This document shows positions 8,405-17,093 of a stretch of 64,000 nt of DNA, one piece after another. Source of the DNA: Barnesiella sp. GTDB taxonomy: Bacteria; Bacteroidota; Bacteroidia; Bacteroidales; Muribaculaceae. Location: positions 51,421 to 115,420 of the forward strand of contig JAAVEW010000008.1 of NCBI GenBank assembly GCA_014801075.1. Reading direction: 5' to 3'. The notes below the pieces were generated by a model, which was not told the origin of the DNA, ran no database searches, and was given only the letters and a program-made list of their open reading frames with translations. Made by a program: the position numbers and the translations under genes. Each line of letters opens with the position of its first letter. The first letter of the stretch is position 1.

Positions 8405-8779
8405 ATGAAACAACCTATTGCAACAACCAACGCTCCCGGTGCCATCGGCCCCTACAGCCAGGCTATCGATGCCGGTCCCTTCGTATTCATCTCGGGTCAG
8501 ATTCCCGTTAACCCCGCCACCGGTGAGATACCCGAAGGCATCGCGCCCCAGACCGCACAGTCAATCGCCAACATCAAGGCTATCCTCGCCGAGGCCGGCC
8601 TGACTATCGATAACGTAGTGAAAACCACCGTGTTCCTCGCCGACATGAACGACTTCGGCGCCATGAACGCAGTCTACGCCGACAACTTCACCGCGCCTTT
8701 CCCCGCCCGCTCTGCCGTAGCCGTAAAGGAACTCCCCAAGCAGGTCCTCGTAGAAATCGAAGTCATCGCCGCAAAGTAA
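8405..8779 (+). CDS. ridA: RidA family enamine/imine deaminase
   Basis: 124 residues, full length for the family. The typical start [29 protein letters not shown], and the C-terminal block with the substrate-binding Arg ([20 protein letters not shown]) are all present. RidA hydrolyses reactive 2-aminoacrylate and related enamines made by PLP enzymes such as threonine dehydratase, protecting PLP enzymes in the cytoplasm. A strong terminator follows at 8801-8842, so the transcript, possibly including BrkB, ends here. Confidence 0.95.
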   Translation: MKQPIATTNAPGAIGPYSQAIDAGPFVFISGQIPVNPATGEIPEGIAPQTAQSIANIKAILAEAGLTIDNVVKTTVFLADMNDFGAMNAVYADNFTAPFPARSAVAVKELPKQVLVEIEVIAAK

Positions 8780-8800
8780 CGCCCCGCCTTGGGACACAAT

Positions 8801-8842
8801 AAGAAAGGACGCCGCGTCAAATAAGACGCGGCGTCCTTTCTT
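8801..8842 (+). terminator. Terminator after ridA
   Basis: AAGAAAGGACGCCGCGTC (8801-8818) is the perfect reverse complement of 8825-8842, with a 6-base loop (AAATAA). The arm itself ends in CCTTTCTT, giving a pyrimidine tail on either strand, so it may work in both directions. Confidence 0.8.
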
Positions 8843-8858
8843 ATCTTTGACAGCACCT

Positions 8859-8937
8859 GTGGCGGGGGTCTCCTGACCCGCGCTATAACCGGCTGTATAA
8901 CAGGTGTGTGGAGCGCGGGTCAGGAGACCCCCGCCAC
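8859..8937. repeat. Extragenic palindrome family A, copy 2
   Basis: Arms 8859-8884 and 8912-8937 are perfect 26-base complements identical to those of copy 1, with a 27-base loop of unrelated sequence. It lies between the ridA terminator and the folC stop, 3 bases before the latter. Confidence 0.9.
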
Positions 8938-8940
8938 ATG

Positions 8941-10230
8941 CTACTCCTTCATGAGGGCGAGGGCTTCGGCTACTACGTAGGTGCTGCCGCCTATGAAGAT
9001 TGTGTCGGTGGAGGCTTCGGCGAGGGCACGGGCCTCCTTGATGGCTGCGGCTACATTGGGGATGGTGATGCCTTTGAGGCCTGCGGCGGCGGCCTGCCCG
9101 GCGAGAGTGTCGGCGGCCATGGAGCGGGGTATGGCGGCCTGCGTGAATATGTAGCGGGCCTGCTTGGGCATCATGTCGAGGATGTGGCTTATATCCTTGT
9201 CGTTGACAAATCCTATTACCATCACGAGGCGATCGCCGAACTCCGCAAGACGCGGAGCAAGATATTGCCAGCCACCTTCGTTGTGGCCCGTGTCGCAGAT
9301 AGTCAGCGGGTTGTCACTCAGTTTGTTCCAGCGTCCGGCAAGTCCTGTCAGCTCCGACACGCGGGTGAATCCGCGGCGCACTGCATGATTGCCAATCACC
9401 ATACCGCTCTCGCGCAGCGCCTCCACGGCGCAGAGTATAGTGGCCGTGTTCTCTTTCTGGCAATCGCCTGAGAGTTCGCCTATTATCTTGCCTGACGGGG
9501 TGTCGTGATACAGGATGTAGTCACCCTTGGCCTCGGCTGAGGAGAACCGGCTGGTGTCAGTGGCATAGCGTATTGGAGCGCCCTCCTGCGCGGCCTTCGC
9601 GTCAAACACTTCCCGCACTCCTTCGCCCGACGCGTTGCCTATGACTACCGGTACTCCCGGCTTGATGATACCCGCCTTCTCGGCGGCTATCAGCGCCGGA
9701 GTGTCGCCGAGCTGCGCCATGTGGTCGCGCGATATGTTGGTGATGATGCTGAGTATGGGGGTGACGATATTGGTGGTGTCGAGTCGGCCGCCGAGTCCCG
9801 TTTCCACTATGGCAACGTCGACATTGCGGCGCGCGAAGTAGTCAAAGGCCATTATCGTGGTCAGTTCGAAGAATGAGGGCGACAGACCGAGATCCATCCC
9901 CTTGTAGCGCTCCACGAAGTCAATGACCTCCTCCTCGGGTATCATGACGCCGTCAACGCGCATGCGCTCGCGGAAGTCGAGGAGATGGGGCGAGGTGTAC
10001 AACCCCGTGCGGTATCCCTGGCTCTGGAGTATGGCGGCGAGAGTGTGGCATGTAGAGCCCTTGCCGTTGGTGCCCGCCACGTGTATCACGGGATAGCAGC
10101 GGTGGGGGTTGCCGAAGGCATTGTCGAGCGCACGCGATGTGTCGAGTCCCGGCTTGTAGGCGGCGGCTCCGATGCGCTCAAACTGCGGGGTCGCGTTGTA
10201 GAGATATTTTATTGTTTCCTTATAGTCCAT
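8941..10230 (-). CDS. folC: Folylpolyglutamate synthase / dihydrofolate synthase
   Basis: 429 residues from the ATG at 10230 (MDYKETIKYLYNATPQFERI). An in-frame extension to 10359 lacks conserved sequence. The Mur-ligase-type P-loop HVAGTNGKGSTCHTLAAIL, followed by the TSPHLLDFRERMRVDG motif, is diagnostic of FolC. LGGRLDTTNIVTPILSIIT and the C-terminal CDTGHNEGGWQYLAPRL complete the fold. It adds glutamate to dihydropteroate and to folates in the cytoplasm. It is 36 bp downstream of the second chromate-transporter half and probably cotranscribed with it, although no functional link is evident. Confidence 0.95.
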   Translation of the reverse strand: MDYKETIKYLYNATPQFERIGAAAYKPGLDTSRALDNAFGNPHRCYPVIHVAGTNGKGSTCHTLAAILQSQGYRTGLYTSPHLLDFRERMRVDGVMIPEEEVIDFVERYKGMDLGLSPSFFELTTIMAFDYFARRNVDVAIVETGLGGRLDTTNIVTPILSIITNISRDHMAQLGDTPALIAAEKAGIIKPGVPVVIGNASGEGVREVFDAKAAQEGAPIRYATDTSRFSSAEAKGDYILYHDTPSGKIIGELSGDCQKENTATILCAVEALRESGMVIGNHAVRRGFTRVSELTGLAGRWNKLSDNPLTICDTGHNEGGWQYLAPRLAEFGDRLVMVIGFVNDKDISHILDMMPKQARYIFTQAAIPRSMAADTLAGQAAAAGLKGITIPNVAAAIKEARALAEASTDTIFIGGSTYVVAEALALMKE

Positions 10231-10265
10231 GCCTTGATGCGATATGGCGCGCGTAGGGGGGCGGC

Positions 10266-10835
10266 TCAGTAGAGAATCCAACCGGCCACGCCTGCCAGAA
10301 TGATGACTAAAATGGGGTGTATCTTGGTGAACATCACGGCGCAGAATGCTGCTGCGCATATGATTACTGACTTGATGATGTCGGGAGATTGCGTGCCGAA
10401 GTTGTCGCCGTTCATGAGCAGCAGCGCGGCCGACGCAATGAGGCCTACAACCACCGGGCGCAACCCGGCGAAGATGCCCTTGATGACATCGCTCTCATGA
10501 TGCCTGGTGATGAAACGGCTGAGTTTGGCAACGAGCAGAAACGACGGCAGAATGACCACGAGCGTACATAGCAGCGAGCCGAGTATTCCCCATACAGGGC
10601 CTGCGAACGCGGGATCGGTCTCGCCCGGCGCCACATATCCTATATACGTGGCCGAGTTGATGCCGATAGGGCCGGGGGTCATCTGCGATATGGCCACAAT
10701 GTCGGTGAACATCTGTTCCGAAATCCACCCCGGGCCTACAATCTCCTTCTCGATGAGCGACAGCATGGCGTATCCGCCGCCAAAACCGAAGAGTCCTATC
10801 TTGAGGTAGCTCCATATAAGTTGCAGATATATCAT
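10266..10835 (-). CDS. Chromate transporter, half-size subunit (second gene)
   Basis: 189 residues with about five hydrophobic segments. FGFGGGYAMLSLIEKEIV near the N-terminus and SQMTPGPIGINSATYIGY are the CHR-domain signatures. Full-length ChrA has two such domains in one chain. Here each is a separate gene, as in other short-chain CHR pairs that work as heterodimers. The ATG overlaps the stop of the upstream half by 4 bp, implying translational coupling. It is named for chromate/sulfate antiport; the physiological substrate in an anaerobe is unknown. Confidence 0.9.
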   Translation of the reverse strand: MIYLQLIWSYLKIGLFGFGGGYAMLSLIEKEIVGPGWISEQMFTDIVAISQMTPGPIGINSATYIGYVAPGETDPAFAGPVWGILGSLLCTLVVILPSFLLVAKLSRFITRHHESDVIKGIFAGLRPVVVGLIASAALLLMNGDNFGTQSPDIIKSVIICAAAFCAVMFTKIHPILVIILAGVAGWILY

Positions 10836-11428
10836 GCCTCACCCCCTTTCCCGGCATTGCCGTCGGCGGCGCGAAGCCGTTTCAGTTGGCGGCGGTGCCA
10901 CAGGTAGCCGCCCACTCCGCCGAGCACGATGAAGAGGATGGGGTTGGAGATGACGGGCCACTTCGACCATATAAGCAGCGCCGTAACTACGGGGATGGCT
11001 ACCGTTTTCCATCCTATCCGGGCCGACTTGGCCGACGTGATGACCGGCGCGATTATAAGCGCTACCACTGCAGGACGTATGCCCTTGAAGATGGCGCTCA
11101 GCGTGTCGTTGTTCTTTATCAGGTCGGGAGTAAGGAAGATGGCGATTGCCAGTATTATGAGAACGGAGGGGAGGATGGTGCCCGCAGCGGCCGCTATGCT
11201 GCCGCGTGTGCCTCGGAGCTTGTCGCCGACGGCCACCGAGATGTTGACTGCGAGAATGCCGGGGAGCGACTGTGCCACCGCAAGCAGGTCGAGGAAATCC
11301 TCTTTGGCTATCCAGCGGTGCTTGTCGACAATCTCCTTCTCGATAATTGAAATCATGGCCCACCCTCCGCCGAAGGTGAAGGCTCCGATTTTGAAAAATG
11401 TAGTGAATAATTGAGTCAGAAGGTTCAT
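10832..11428 (-). CDS. Chromate transporter, half-size subunit (first gene)
   Basis: 198 residues. FTFGGGWAMISIIEKEIVDK and LAVAQSLPGILAVNISVAVG are the CHR-domain motifs. It differs from its partner by the NISVAVG stretch in place of NSATYIG, which fits opposite-orientation partner roles. It is the first gene of the three-gene run with the second half and folC. A promoter match at 11456-11488 gives a short leader of about 20 bases. It ends in a Lys/Arg-rich cytoplasmic tail. Confidence 0.9.
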   Translation of the reverse strand: MNLLTQLFTTFFKIGAFTFGGGWAMISIIEKEIVDKHRWIAKEDFLDLLAVAQSLPGILAVNISVAVGDKLRGTRGSIAAAAGTILPSVLIILAIAIFLTPDLIKNNDTLSAIFKGIRPAVVALIIAPVITSAKSARIGWKTVAIPVVTALLIWSKWPVISNPILFIVLGGVGGYLWHRRQLKRLRAADGNAGKGGEA

Positions 11429-11455
11429 ACTCTGTCTTGGTTCATTATTTCACCG

Positions 11456-11488
11456 CAAAGTTAGTGAAAATATGTAACAAAACGCCAA
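11456..11488 (-). promoter_or_regulatory. Promoter of the chromate transporter-folC operon
   Basis: On the minus strand TAACTTTG (11463-11456) fits TAnnTTTG, with TTGG 21 bases upstream (11488-11485). Confidence 0.5.
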
Positions 11489-11490
11489 TG

Positions 11491-11521
11491 TTTGTCGTTA
11501 TATAATTAATGAGTAATTAAA
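11491..11521 (+). promoter_or_regulatory. Possible promoter of the META-domain gene
   Basis: TTTG (11491-11494), 19 bases, then TAATTAAA (11514-11521). The -33 part and spacing are good; the -7 part is weak. It would be divergent from the chromate transporter promoter. Confidence 0.35.
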
Positions 11522-11540
11522 AACAAAACGTTTAAAAGTT

Positions 11541-12413
11541 ATGAAAGCATTGAATTATATAGCATTTGCTGCGGCTGTAATGGCAGCGCCTTTCTCTCTT
11601 TCGGCTAAGAAACAGGCACCTGCGCCTGAGGTATCGGTTCCCGGTGACACGGCTGCGATGGTCATAGTGCAGGATGAAATGATATATTATCCCGGCACCA
11701 CGACCGACTCGCGCCTCGAAGGCGAATGGTTTATCGACAATATCAACGGCGAGAAGGTGACCGGCGAGAACCGCCCCTTCCTCAATTTCAACATTGCCGA
11801 GGGTCGCGTCTACGGCAACAACGGCTGCAATATCATCAATGCCAATATCGAGACCGCTCCCGACAACAAACTGCGCTTCTCCAACATGCTTTCCACCCGG
11901 ATGATGTGTGCCGACGCTCCCTTTGAATACCTTATCAACACCACGCTCGACCAGGTGCGCGGCTACAAGGTATCGCGCTACGGCCACGAGTATTACCTCG
12001 ACCTGCTCAACGACCGCGGCCATCTCATCATGGTACTGCGCAAGCACAACATGGATTTCCTTAACGGCGCATGGCAGGTGACCGAGATTGACGGTCAGCC
12101 CAACACCAACGAGGGTGTCCGTTTTGTAATCGATCTTCCCGAGAAGAAGCTCCACGGCAACGCGGGCTGCAACATCGTCAACGGCGAAATTACCGTTGAC
12201 CCCGATGTCACCAACTCGTTGCAGTTCTCCAACCTTATTACCACCCGGATGATGTGTCCCGACATCGCCACCGAGACCTCCGTGCTCGTGGCCCTCGAAG
12301 AGACCGAGAAAGCCTTCGCCAAGAGCGACGACTCGGTAACCTTCGTCAACCACGCAGGTCAGCCCGTCCTCAAACTCGTCCGCATCGACCCCCGCACCCT
12401 CCAGGACGACTAA
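11541..12413 (+). CDS. Exported protein with two META (HslJ-like) domains
   Basis: 290 residues. A signal peptide (MKALNYIAFAAAVMAAPFSL) is followed by two tandem META domains. The first runs from LEGEWFIDNINGEKV through NNGCNII to STRMMCADAPFE (about 55-165). The second runs from LNGAWQVTEIDGQP through GNAGCNIVNGE to TTRMMCPDIATE (about 175-275). Each domain has the usual pair of cysteines (GCN and MMC) that may form a disulfide. META/HslJ proteins are envelope proteins linked to stress or antibiotic tolerance; the exact role is unknown. A palindrome (12433-12520) follows the stop. Confidence 0.88.
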   Translation: MKALNYIAFAAAVMAAPFSLSAKKQAPAPEVSVPGDTAAMVIVQDEMIYYPGTTTDSRLEGEWFIDNINGEKVTGENRPFLNFNIAEGRVYGNNGCNIINANIETAPDNKLRFSNMLSTRMMCADAPFEYLINTTLDQVRGYKVSRYGHEYYLDLLNDRGHLIMVLRKHNMDFLNGAWQVTEIDGQPNTNEGVRFVIDLPEKKLHGNAGCNIVNGEITVDPDVTNSLQFSNLITTRMMCPDIATETSVLVALEETEKAFAKSDDSVTFVNHAGQPVLKLVRIDPRTLQDD

Positions 12414-12432
12414 AGACGGTTTAATATAACAC

Positions 12433-12520
12433 GTAGGGACGCGATAAATCGCGTCCGCATAATGTGTTGGTATTTAATATTATACCATCCGGATGCGGAC
12501 GCGATTTATCTCGTCCCTAC
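12433..12520. repeat. Extragenic palindrome family B
   Basis: Arms of 28 bases at 12433-12460 (starting GTAGGGACGCGATAAATCGC) and 12493-12520 are reverse complements with one mismatch (G versus T). The loop is 32 AT-rich bases. The sequence is unrelated to family A. It fills the space between the stops of two convergent genes. Confidence 0.85.
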
Positions 12521-12537
12521 TGGCGGGGAGGATGTTT

Positions 12538-14643
12538 TTAAATCCAGGTGGACCAGGTGTCGCAGGAGGTGCGGATGTAGGCGGCGGTGGTGGTGGACGG
12601 GTAGCGGGCTATGACGGTAGCGAGGTTGCCGAGGATGTATTGGGCTTCGGCGCGCGCTTCGTCGGTGGTGAGTGTTGCCAATGCCTCGTCGATAGCCTTT
12701 TCGCAGGCTGCCTCGATGGCCTCCTCCTCGTCCGATGTATCGTAGTCGTAGAGGAATGAGTAGTCACACACGTCATCCTCATTATCGCCGTAGTTGAGGA
12801 TGGCCATGAACGTGCCGGGGCAGTAGCCGCGCCAGTATTGGGTGAGTGCCCAGTTGCCGTTGTAGGACGCGCGTCGGGCAGTGGCGTAGCGTATCTTGGC
12901 GAGACCGCGTTGGTCGGCCGTGCTGCCGTAGAGCATGGTGTGTTTCAGCGACTTCATCATGCGGGCGAACGTCAGTTTGGGATTGTCGGAGTGGGGATTA
13001 CCCGTGCCAAACCGATAGCTCGAATAGCAGTCGAAGATGTCGCGGTCGAAGTAGCCCCCTTTCTGAGTATTCATAGTGCGGATATACTCGTCGCTGACGC
13101 GTGACAGATAGTGCTCGGCGCGGGCGAAATTCTCCTCGCGCAGCGCGAGCGTACCGATTGTCTCGTAGTAATAGTCGCGGTCGGTGCGGGCGCGTCGTTT
13201 CAGAAACTCGTAGAGTGGTGTGGCCTGCTGCATGTTGTTGTAGACCGTGGCCAGTTGGCCCGACGAGAGGCTTCCCATCAGCTGGAACGACAGCATAGAG
13301 TAGTCCGACGGGTTGGTTTCGGTGGTGCTTTTGCGCAGTTCTTGGAGCGTTTTTGACACAACCGGGGGAAAGAAGCATCGGTTGTCGGTGTAGACATATT
13401 CCCAGGTGACGTCATATCTTATTTTACCACGGTCGAGATTGTCGGCATAGCCGCAGAGAAGTATCGCGGTAGTATAGTCACCGCGCCGCCACATTTCGGG
13501 CACATAGTCGGCGTAGATGATATTACGGATGCGGCGCGCCCATTCCTTTGCATCGCTGTTGAGCGGCTCGGTTTTCTCTTCAATCCATTTAAGATTGGCG
13601 AGGAGCGACGAGGTGTCGCCCGACATGGCGTCGAGCTTCATGCGCCACACGCGGGCGAGGTCGCGCAGTTCGTCGCTTGAGAAATCATGTTTCAGTGCCT
13701 CGCGTATATCGTTGCGGGCCAGACGCATGTTGCTGTAATACAGATTGTTGACGTAGGAGCGCAGGAAGTGCCAGTCGCCCTTGTTGGTGACGCGGTTGTC
13801 GCGCAGCAGTTCACCCGCCTCGGCGGCTGCTGTAATCATGACTATGTAGTCGTCGGTATTGCAGCGCAGCCACTCCATGAGCTGCGGCGCGGAGGGGTTG
13901 AAACGGAGCATATAGTCAAGACGGTTGGGCTCGCTGACCGACCACACGTCGCCCGCCTTGGCGAAGATGGAGTCGGCACGCTCCACATCGCCCAACCGGC
14001 TCCACGCTCCGGCCGCATAGCGCTCTGCCATGCTTTTGAAGAGATTGCCGTCAGGAATATCGGTAAACGCCGTGTCGCAGTACTCGATGCAGCGGCTATA
14101 CTGCCCGGCGGCAAACATGCTCCTTACTGCCAGCATGGCGTAGCGGTCCTTCAGCCGCGAGCCGTCATACATCATGCATACCTTTATTATATCGTCCATC
14201 GCAGCCGGAGCATCTTCATAATAGTTGCGCGACTCGGGATAGTACCAGGCCGACTTCATCAGTTCGCGCCGACTCTCAATCTCCTTAGCCTTTGCGAGAT
14301 AGTCAAGTATCTCCTCGTCGCGGGTGTTGTTGAGGAAGGTGTAAAACTTGTTTTCGTGCAGGAGGTTCAGGTAATCGGGATTGCCGTAGTTACAGTCGGC
14401 CGTGCGGGTATAGACCGCGGTCTCGATGTCGGAGAGAGGAATGTCGGCCGACGTCATCTCCTGCCACAGACGCAGGTTCTCCTCGCGGTCGAAATCGGCC
14501 ATGGTGCGGTGCGGAATACTGATTTCAAAAAAGTCGGGTGTGGGAATTATGGGATTGAATGGTCCGCAGGCCAAGGCCGGAACAGCAGCCGCTATGAGAG
14601 CCACGGCGCTAACGAGCAGTCGAGTAGAGATTGTCGATTTCAT
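12538..14643 (-). CDS. Uncharacterised large exported protein
   Basis: 701 residues from the ATG at 14643, which begins a clear signal peptide (MKSTISTRLLVSAVALIAAA, then VPALAC). A Cys at the cleavage point could make it a lipoprotein, but the lipobox is poor. I do not recognise a family. The body is mostly alpha-helical with repeated patterns such as YAMLAVRSMFAAGQYSRCIE and YYYETIGTLALREENFARAE, which look like TPR-like helical pairs. The mature N-terminus is CGPFNPIIPTPDFFEIS. The start overlaps the 3' end of the upstream lipoprotein gene by 35 bp, indicating coupled expression and probably a joint surface or periplasmic function. Confidence 0.75.
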   Translation of the reverse strand: MKSTISTRLLVSAVALIAAAVPALACGPFNPIIPTPDFFEISIPHRTMADFDREENLRLWQEMTSADIPLSDIETAVYTRTADCNYGNPDYLNLLHENKFYTFLNNTRDEEILDYLAKAKEIESRRELMKSAWYYPESRNYYEDAPAAMDDIIKVCMMYDGSRLKDRYAMLAVRSMFAAGQYSRCIEYCDTAFTDIPDGNLFKSMAERYAAGAWSRLGDVERADSIFAKAGDVWSVSEPNRLDYMLRFNPSAPQLMEWLRCNTDDYIVMITAAAEAGELLRDNRVTNKGDWHFLRSYVNNLYYSNMRLARNDIREALKHDFSSDELRDLARVWRMKLDAMSGDTSSLLANLKWIEEKTEPLNSDAKEWARRIRNIIYADYVPEMWRRGDYTTAILLCGYADNLDRGKIRYDVTWEYVYTDNRCFFPPVVSKTLQELRKSTTETNPSDYSMLSFQLMGSLSSGQLATVYNNMQQATPLYEFLKRRARTDRDYYYETIGTLALREENFARAEHYLSRVSDEYIRTMNTQKGGYFDRDIFDCYSSYRFGTGNPHSDNPKLTFARMMKSLKHTMLYGSTADQRGLAKIRYATARRASYNGNWALTQYWRGYCPGTFMAILNYGDNEDDVCDYSFLYDYDTSDEEEAIEAACEKAIDEALATLTTDEARAEAQYILGNLATVIARYPSTTTAAYIRTSCDTWSTWI

Positions 14644-15679
14644 CGTAACTGTATTTTGAAAGGTTTTTGCTGTCAAGATGGTATAAAATGTTGGAGTGGG
14701 GACGGTTGGCGAGTTTGCTCTCGATACGCTCCTTCACCTCCGATATGCCGGGGTAGGCCGATTGCTCCTCGCGCACCATGTCGCCGGGGCGTATGACACG
14801 GTTGTTGCACGGAATATTCCTGCGGGCCACGTAGCGGTTGGGGGCTACGCGGGTAAAGGCGGTTGTGTCGGCGACGTCGACATTGTTCATAAGCCCTAAG
14901 AACTGACGTTTGCGGAACAGCAGCTGCCACGAGTAAGTGGGGTAGGCCACGTCGAGGTGGAGCGCGTAGGAGGGGATATGTTTAAGGTAAGGCTCTATAT
15001 CCTTGATGTCGATGATGGAATTGTCGGCATCGGGGTCGTCGAAGTTGCCGGTGTTGTAGACCATCAGCACGCCGCAGTCAACCGGGGGCGCTTTTCGCCG
15101 GAGCTGGTGCAGGCGTATCGTGCTGCTCAGTCGCCAGGGCAATCCCTCCTGTTTCAAACGGTTCTTTACATCTTCGCACAGCTTGAAGTAGGATGGCTCG
15201 GTCGAGATGGTCCAGTCGCAGTCAAGCTGCATTTCCGCCACGTTGGGGAGCCCGTTGTAGCTTACCATATTTTTCAGGCGGCTCACTATGTTTCCGGCTA
15301 GTTCATTTTCATCGCCCTCCATCCTCTTGAGCGCATCGAGCGTGACGTAGACCACCGGGACGAACTCTTTGCCGTTCAGGCTGTCCTGCATGAGATTTTC
15401 GTAAGTATCGTAATCAATGCGCACCGAAGCGTTGGGAACAGTCTTGTCAGGGCCGGCGTCGGGATTGACCGTCACGTCAAACATGCGCAGGTATATCCTG
15501 CCCACGTCGTGCCCGTCGATGAATGCGAGCTCGGCGCTGTTGGGCGCGAACACCGTCTTCCAGTAATACACACCGTTTGTCTCCTCGTGGCACGGTTGCG
15601 ACCCGGCAGGGTTGCCGCCGCATCCCGCAACCGTCATCAAAGCAATCAACAGCGCCGCAGCGCCCGCAATCAGTTTCAT
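14609..15679 (-). CDS. Uncharacterised lipoprotein, possibly DUF3142-like
   Basis: 356 residues. The signal peptide ends in a lipobox (LMTVAGC), so it is a lipoprotein. The mature part starts with VYYWKTVF, RIYLRMFDV and VPVVYVTLDALKRM, alternating strand and helix segments that suggest a TIM-barrel of the glycosidase-like DUF3142 type. The conserved-looking blocks MQLDCDWTISTEPSYFKLC and DCGVLMVYNTG fit this idea. This assignment is from memory of the fold pattern and is tentative. It precedes and overlaps the 701-residue protein by 35 bp. A terminator upstream (15733-15772) separates the pair from the LytTR unit. Confidence 0.7.
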   Translation of the reverse strand: MKLIAGAAALLIALMTVAGCGGNPAGSQPCHEETNGVYYWKTVFAPNSAELAFIDGHDVGRIYLRMFDVTVNPDAGPDKTVPNASVRIDYDTYENLMQDSLNGKEFVPVVYVTLDALKRMEGDENELAGNIVSRLKNMVSYNGLPNVAEMQLDCDWTISTEPSYFKLCEDVKNRLKQEGLPWRLSSTIRLHQLRRKAPPVDCGVLMVYNTGNFDDPDADNSIIDIKDIEPYLKHIPSYALHLDVAYPTYSWQLLFRKRQFLGLMNNVDVADTTAFTRVAPNRYVARRNIPCNNRVIRPGDMVREEQSAYPGISEVKERIESKLANRPHSNILYHLDSKNLSKYSYDEIDNLYSTAR

Positions 15680-15732
15680 CTCTCGCTCAAATTATTGTTA
15701 AATTATTGTTAAGTTATATGGTGCAAAGGTGA

Positions 15733-15772
15733 TAAAAAATCAACGCCGCGCAAAGCATTGTGCGCGGCGTTG
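15733..15772 (-). terminator. Terminator after the phosphodiester-glycosidase-like gene
   Basis: On the minus strand CAACGCCGCGCA (15772-15761) pairs perfectly with TGCGCGGCGTTG (15752-15741) over an 8-base loop, followed by ATTTTTTATC. It lies about 70 bases after the stop at 15844. Confidence 0.8.
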
Positions 15773-15843
15773 TATGAAGTGTTGCCGGGAGTGTATGAAA
15801 TGTTGGCGGGGTGTCGGTGATGGTCAGTGCATTTGAATCGGCC

Positions 15844-16719
15844 CTATTGCCACACTATGTAATTGACATTGTCGGGGAGTGCGTCGGTGGTGCTGCCTAT
15901 TATGTGGCGGTTGTCGGCTTCGTCCGTGTAGACGGTTTCCGTAGCGCCTCCCACGAGGTAGATGGCGTTGCGCGCTCCGGCGTCGATGAGTGCCTGCGAG
16001 AAGTCATGGAATGAGAGCGGACGCGACGTTGTAACGATACAGAAGTTACCGTCGATTTCGGCAAGAGCCTTGCGCAGCGCTTTCCCCTTGGGACGGTTCT
16101 CCACTATCTGGCCTGCGGCCACGAGGGGATACTGGCGGAAGAAATAGCCGTCGGTCATCAGGGCCTGTTCGAGCATCGGGGTTGCGTCGGCCACGCCGAT
16201 TGATATGTCGCCGTTGACTATCGAGCAATAGCCCGCTTTGGCCTCACCCTTGCTGACGAGTTGCCCGTCGAGTACGAATGTACCCACGATTTCGCCGTTG
16301 TCCTTACGGATGTCGGCGGCCTGCGCGGCGAGCACAATGGCGCTGTCGGCGAGCGTCGCATTGCCCGCGATGAGTCGCGCCGTAGCGTTGACCGGGGTGA
16401 TGATGATGAGAGGGGTGCCGTTGACCGTAGTGTCGCGGCGCGATGCGTAGCCGCGCGGCGCGGCGGGTAGCGGTTCGTCGGCAGCGGGCTGCTCGGCCGC
16501 AGGCTGGGCCGGCGATTTCTCAATCACGGTTTCTTGGAGCGGAGTGTAGTCGTCGGCGTCGGTGCGGCGGGTAATCCACAGCACCACGGCTGCGGCGACA
16601 GCTGCCGCTAAGGCGAGCACTGCGATGCGCCGTTTAAGTCGGCGGCGAGGGCGCGGTTTGGCGTCAGAAGCTATGATTCTGATTTCGTCGTCGCCGATAT
16701 CAAGTCGTTTGTTACTCAT
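15844..16719 (-). CDS. Membrane-anchored phosphodiester glycosidase-like (NAGPA/DUF2233-type) protein
   Basis: 291 residues. A basic cytoplasmic start (PRPRRRLKRR) precedes one membrane helix (about 31-49), then a Pro/Ala-rich linker and an exported domain from about 95. GTPLIIITPVNATARLIAG and the C-terminal run DGNFCIVTTSRPLSFHDFSQ then AIYLVGGATETVY resemble phosphodiester glycosidase/DUF2233 proteins, where a final DGG-type motif is usual. Here it is VGG, so activity is uncertain. The family removes GlcNAc-phosphodiester groups in lysosomes; bacterial members are mostly unstudied. It overlaps the LytTR gene by 8 bp and is probably regulated together with it. Confidence 0.65.
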   Translation of the reverse strand: MSNKRLDIGDDEIRIIASDAKPRPRRRLKRRIAVLALAAAVAAAVVLWITRRTDADDYTPLQETVIEKSPAQPAAEQPAADEPLPAAPRGYASRRDTTVNGTPLIIITPVNATARLIAGNATLADSAIVLAAQAADIRKDNGEIVGTFVLDGQLVSKGEAKAGYCSIVNGDISIGVADATPMLEQALMTDGYFFRQYPLVAAGQIVENRPKGKALRKALAEIDGNFCIVTTSRPLSFHDFSQALIDAGARNAIYLVGGATETVYTDEADNRHIIGSTTDALPDNVNYIVWQ

Positions 16720-17086
16720 TTTGAGCCTCCTTATCCAGTAGCTCCTTCAACGCTTTGAGCGCTTCCTTCGAGGCCGATACCTCGTGGCGGAAGCTGCGGC
16801 AATCCGACAGAATCATTTTCTGCCGCTGCGGATTTATGAAAGTGATGAAGTCGCGGTTTACAATCAAACTTTTACCGATGCGTATGAAGCGGTTATCGTC
16901 GCGTTGCAGCACGCCCGCGATGTGGCGCTCGATGTGGCCGAGTTGCTGCGTCAGCGTGTAGTTGCCCCCGTCGGCCAGGGTAATGGCCGAGTAGTTCCCG
17001 TCGGCTGTGATATAGACAACCGTGTCGGCGGGAATGCGCAGTAACTCCGTGCTGGTGGTGAAAACGATACGTCGGTTCATAAGCAT
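16712..17086 (-). CDS. Stand-alone LytTR DNA-binding regulator
   Basis: 124 residues from ATG 17086 (or 122 from ATG 17080). The whole protein is a LytTR domain: VVYITADGNYSAITLADG, LGHIERHI, DNRFIRIGKSLIVNRDFI and a C-terminal basic segment. It has no receiver or membrane domain, so it lacks an obvious input. Input could come through its translationally overlapping neighbour, an anchored exported-domain protein. The -7 promoter element ends only about 8 bases before the first ATG, so the mRNA may be leaderless. Confidence 0.88.
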   Translation of the reverse strand: MLMNRRIVFTTSTELLRIPADTVVYITADGNYSAITLADGGNYTLTQQLGHIERHIAGVLQRDDNRFIRIGKSLIVNRDFITFINPQRQKMILSDCRSFRHEVSASKEALKALKELLDKEAQNE

Positions 17087-17093
17087 TACCCCG

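Noticed and set aside
13687..14796. 369-codon plus-strand frame opposite the 701-residue protein
   Set aside because: The minus-strand gene has a signal peptide and coherent helices; the plus frame has no start context or motifs.
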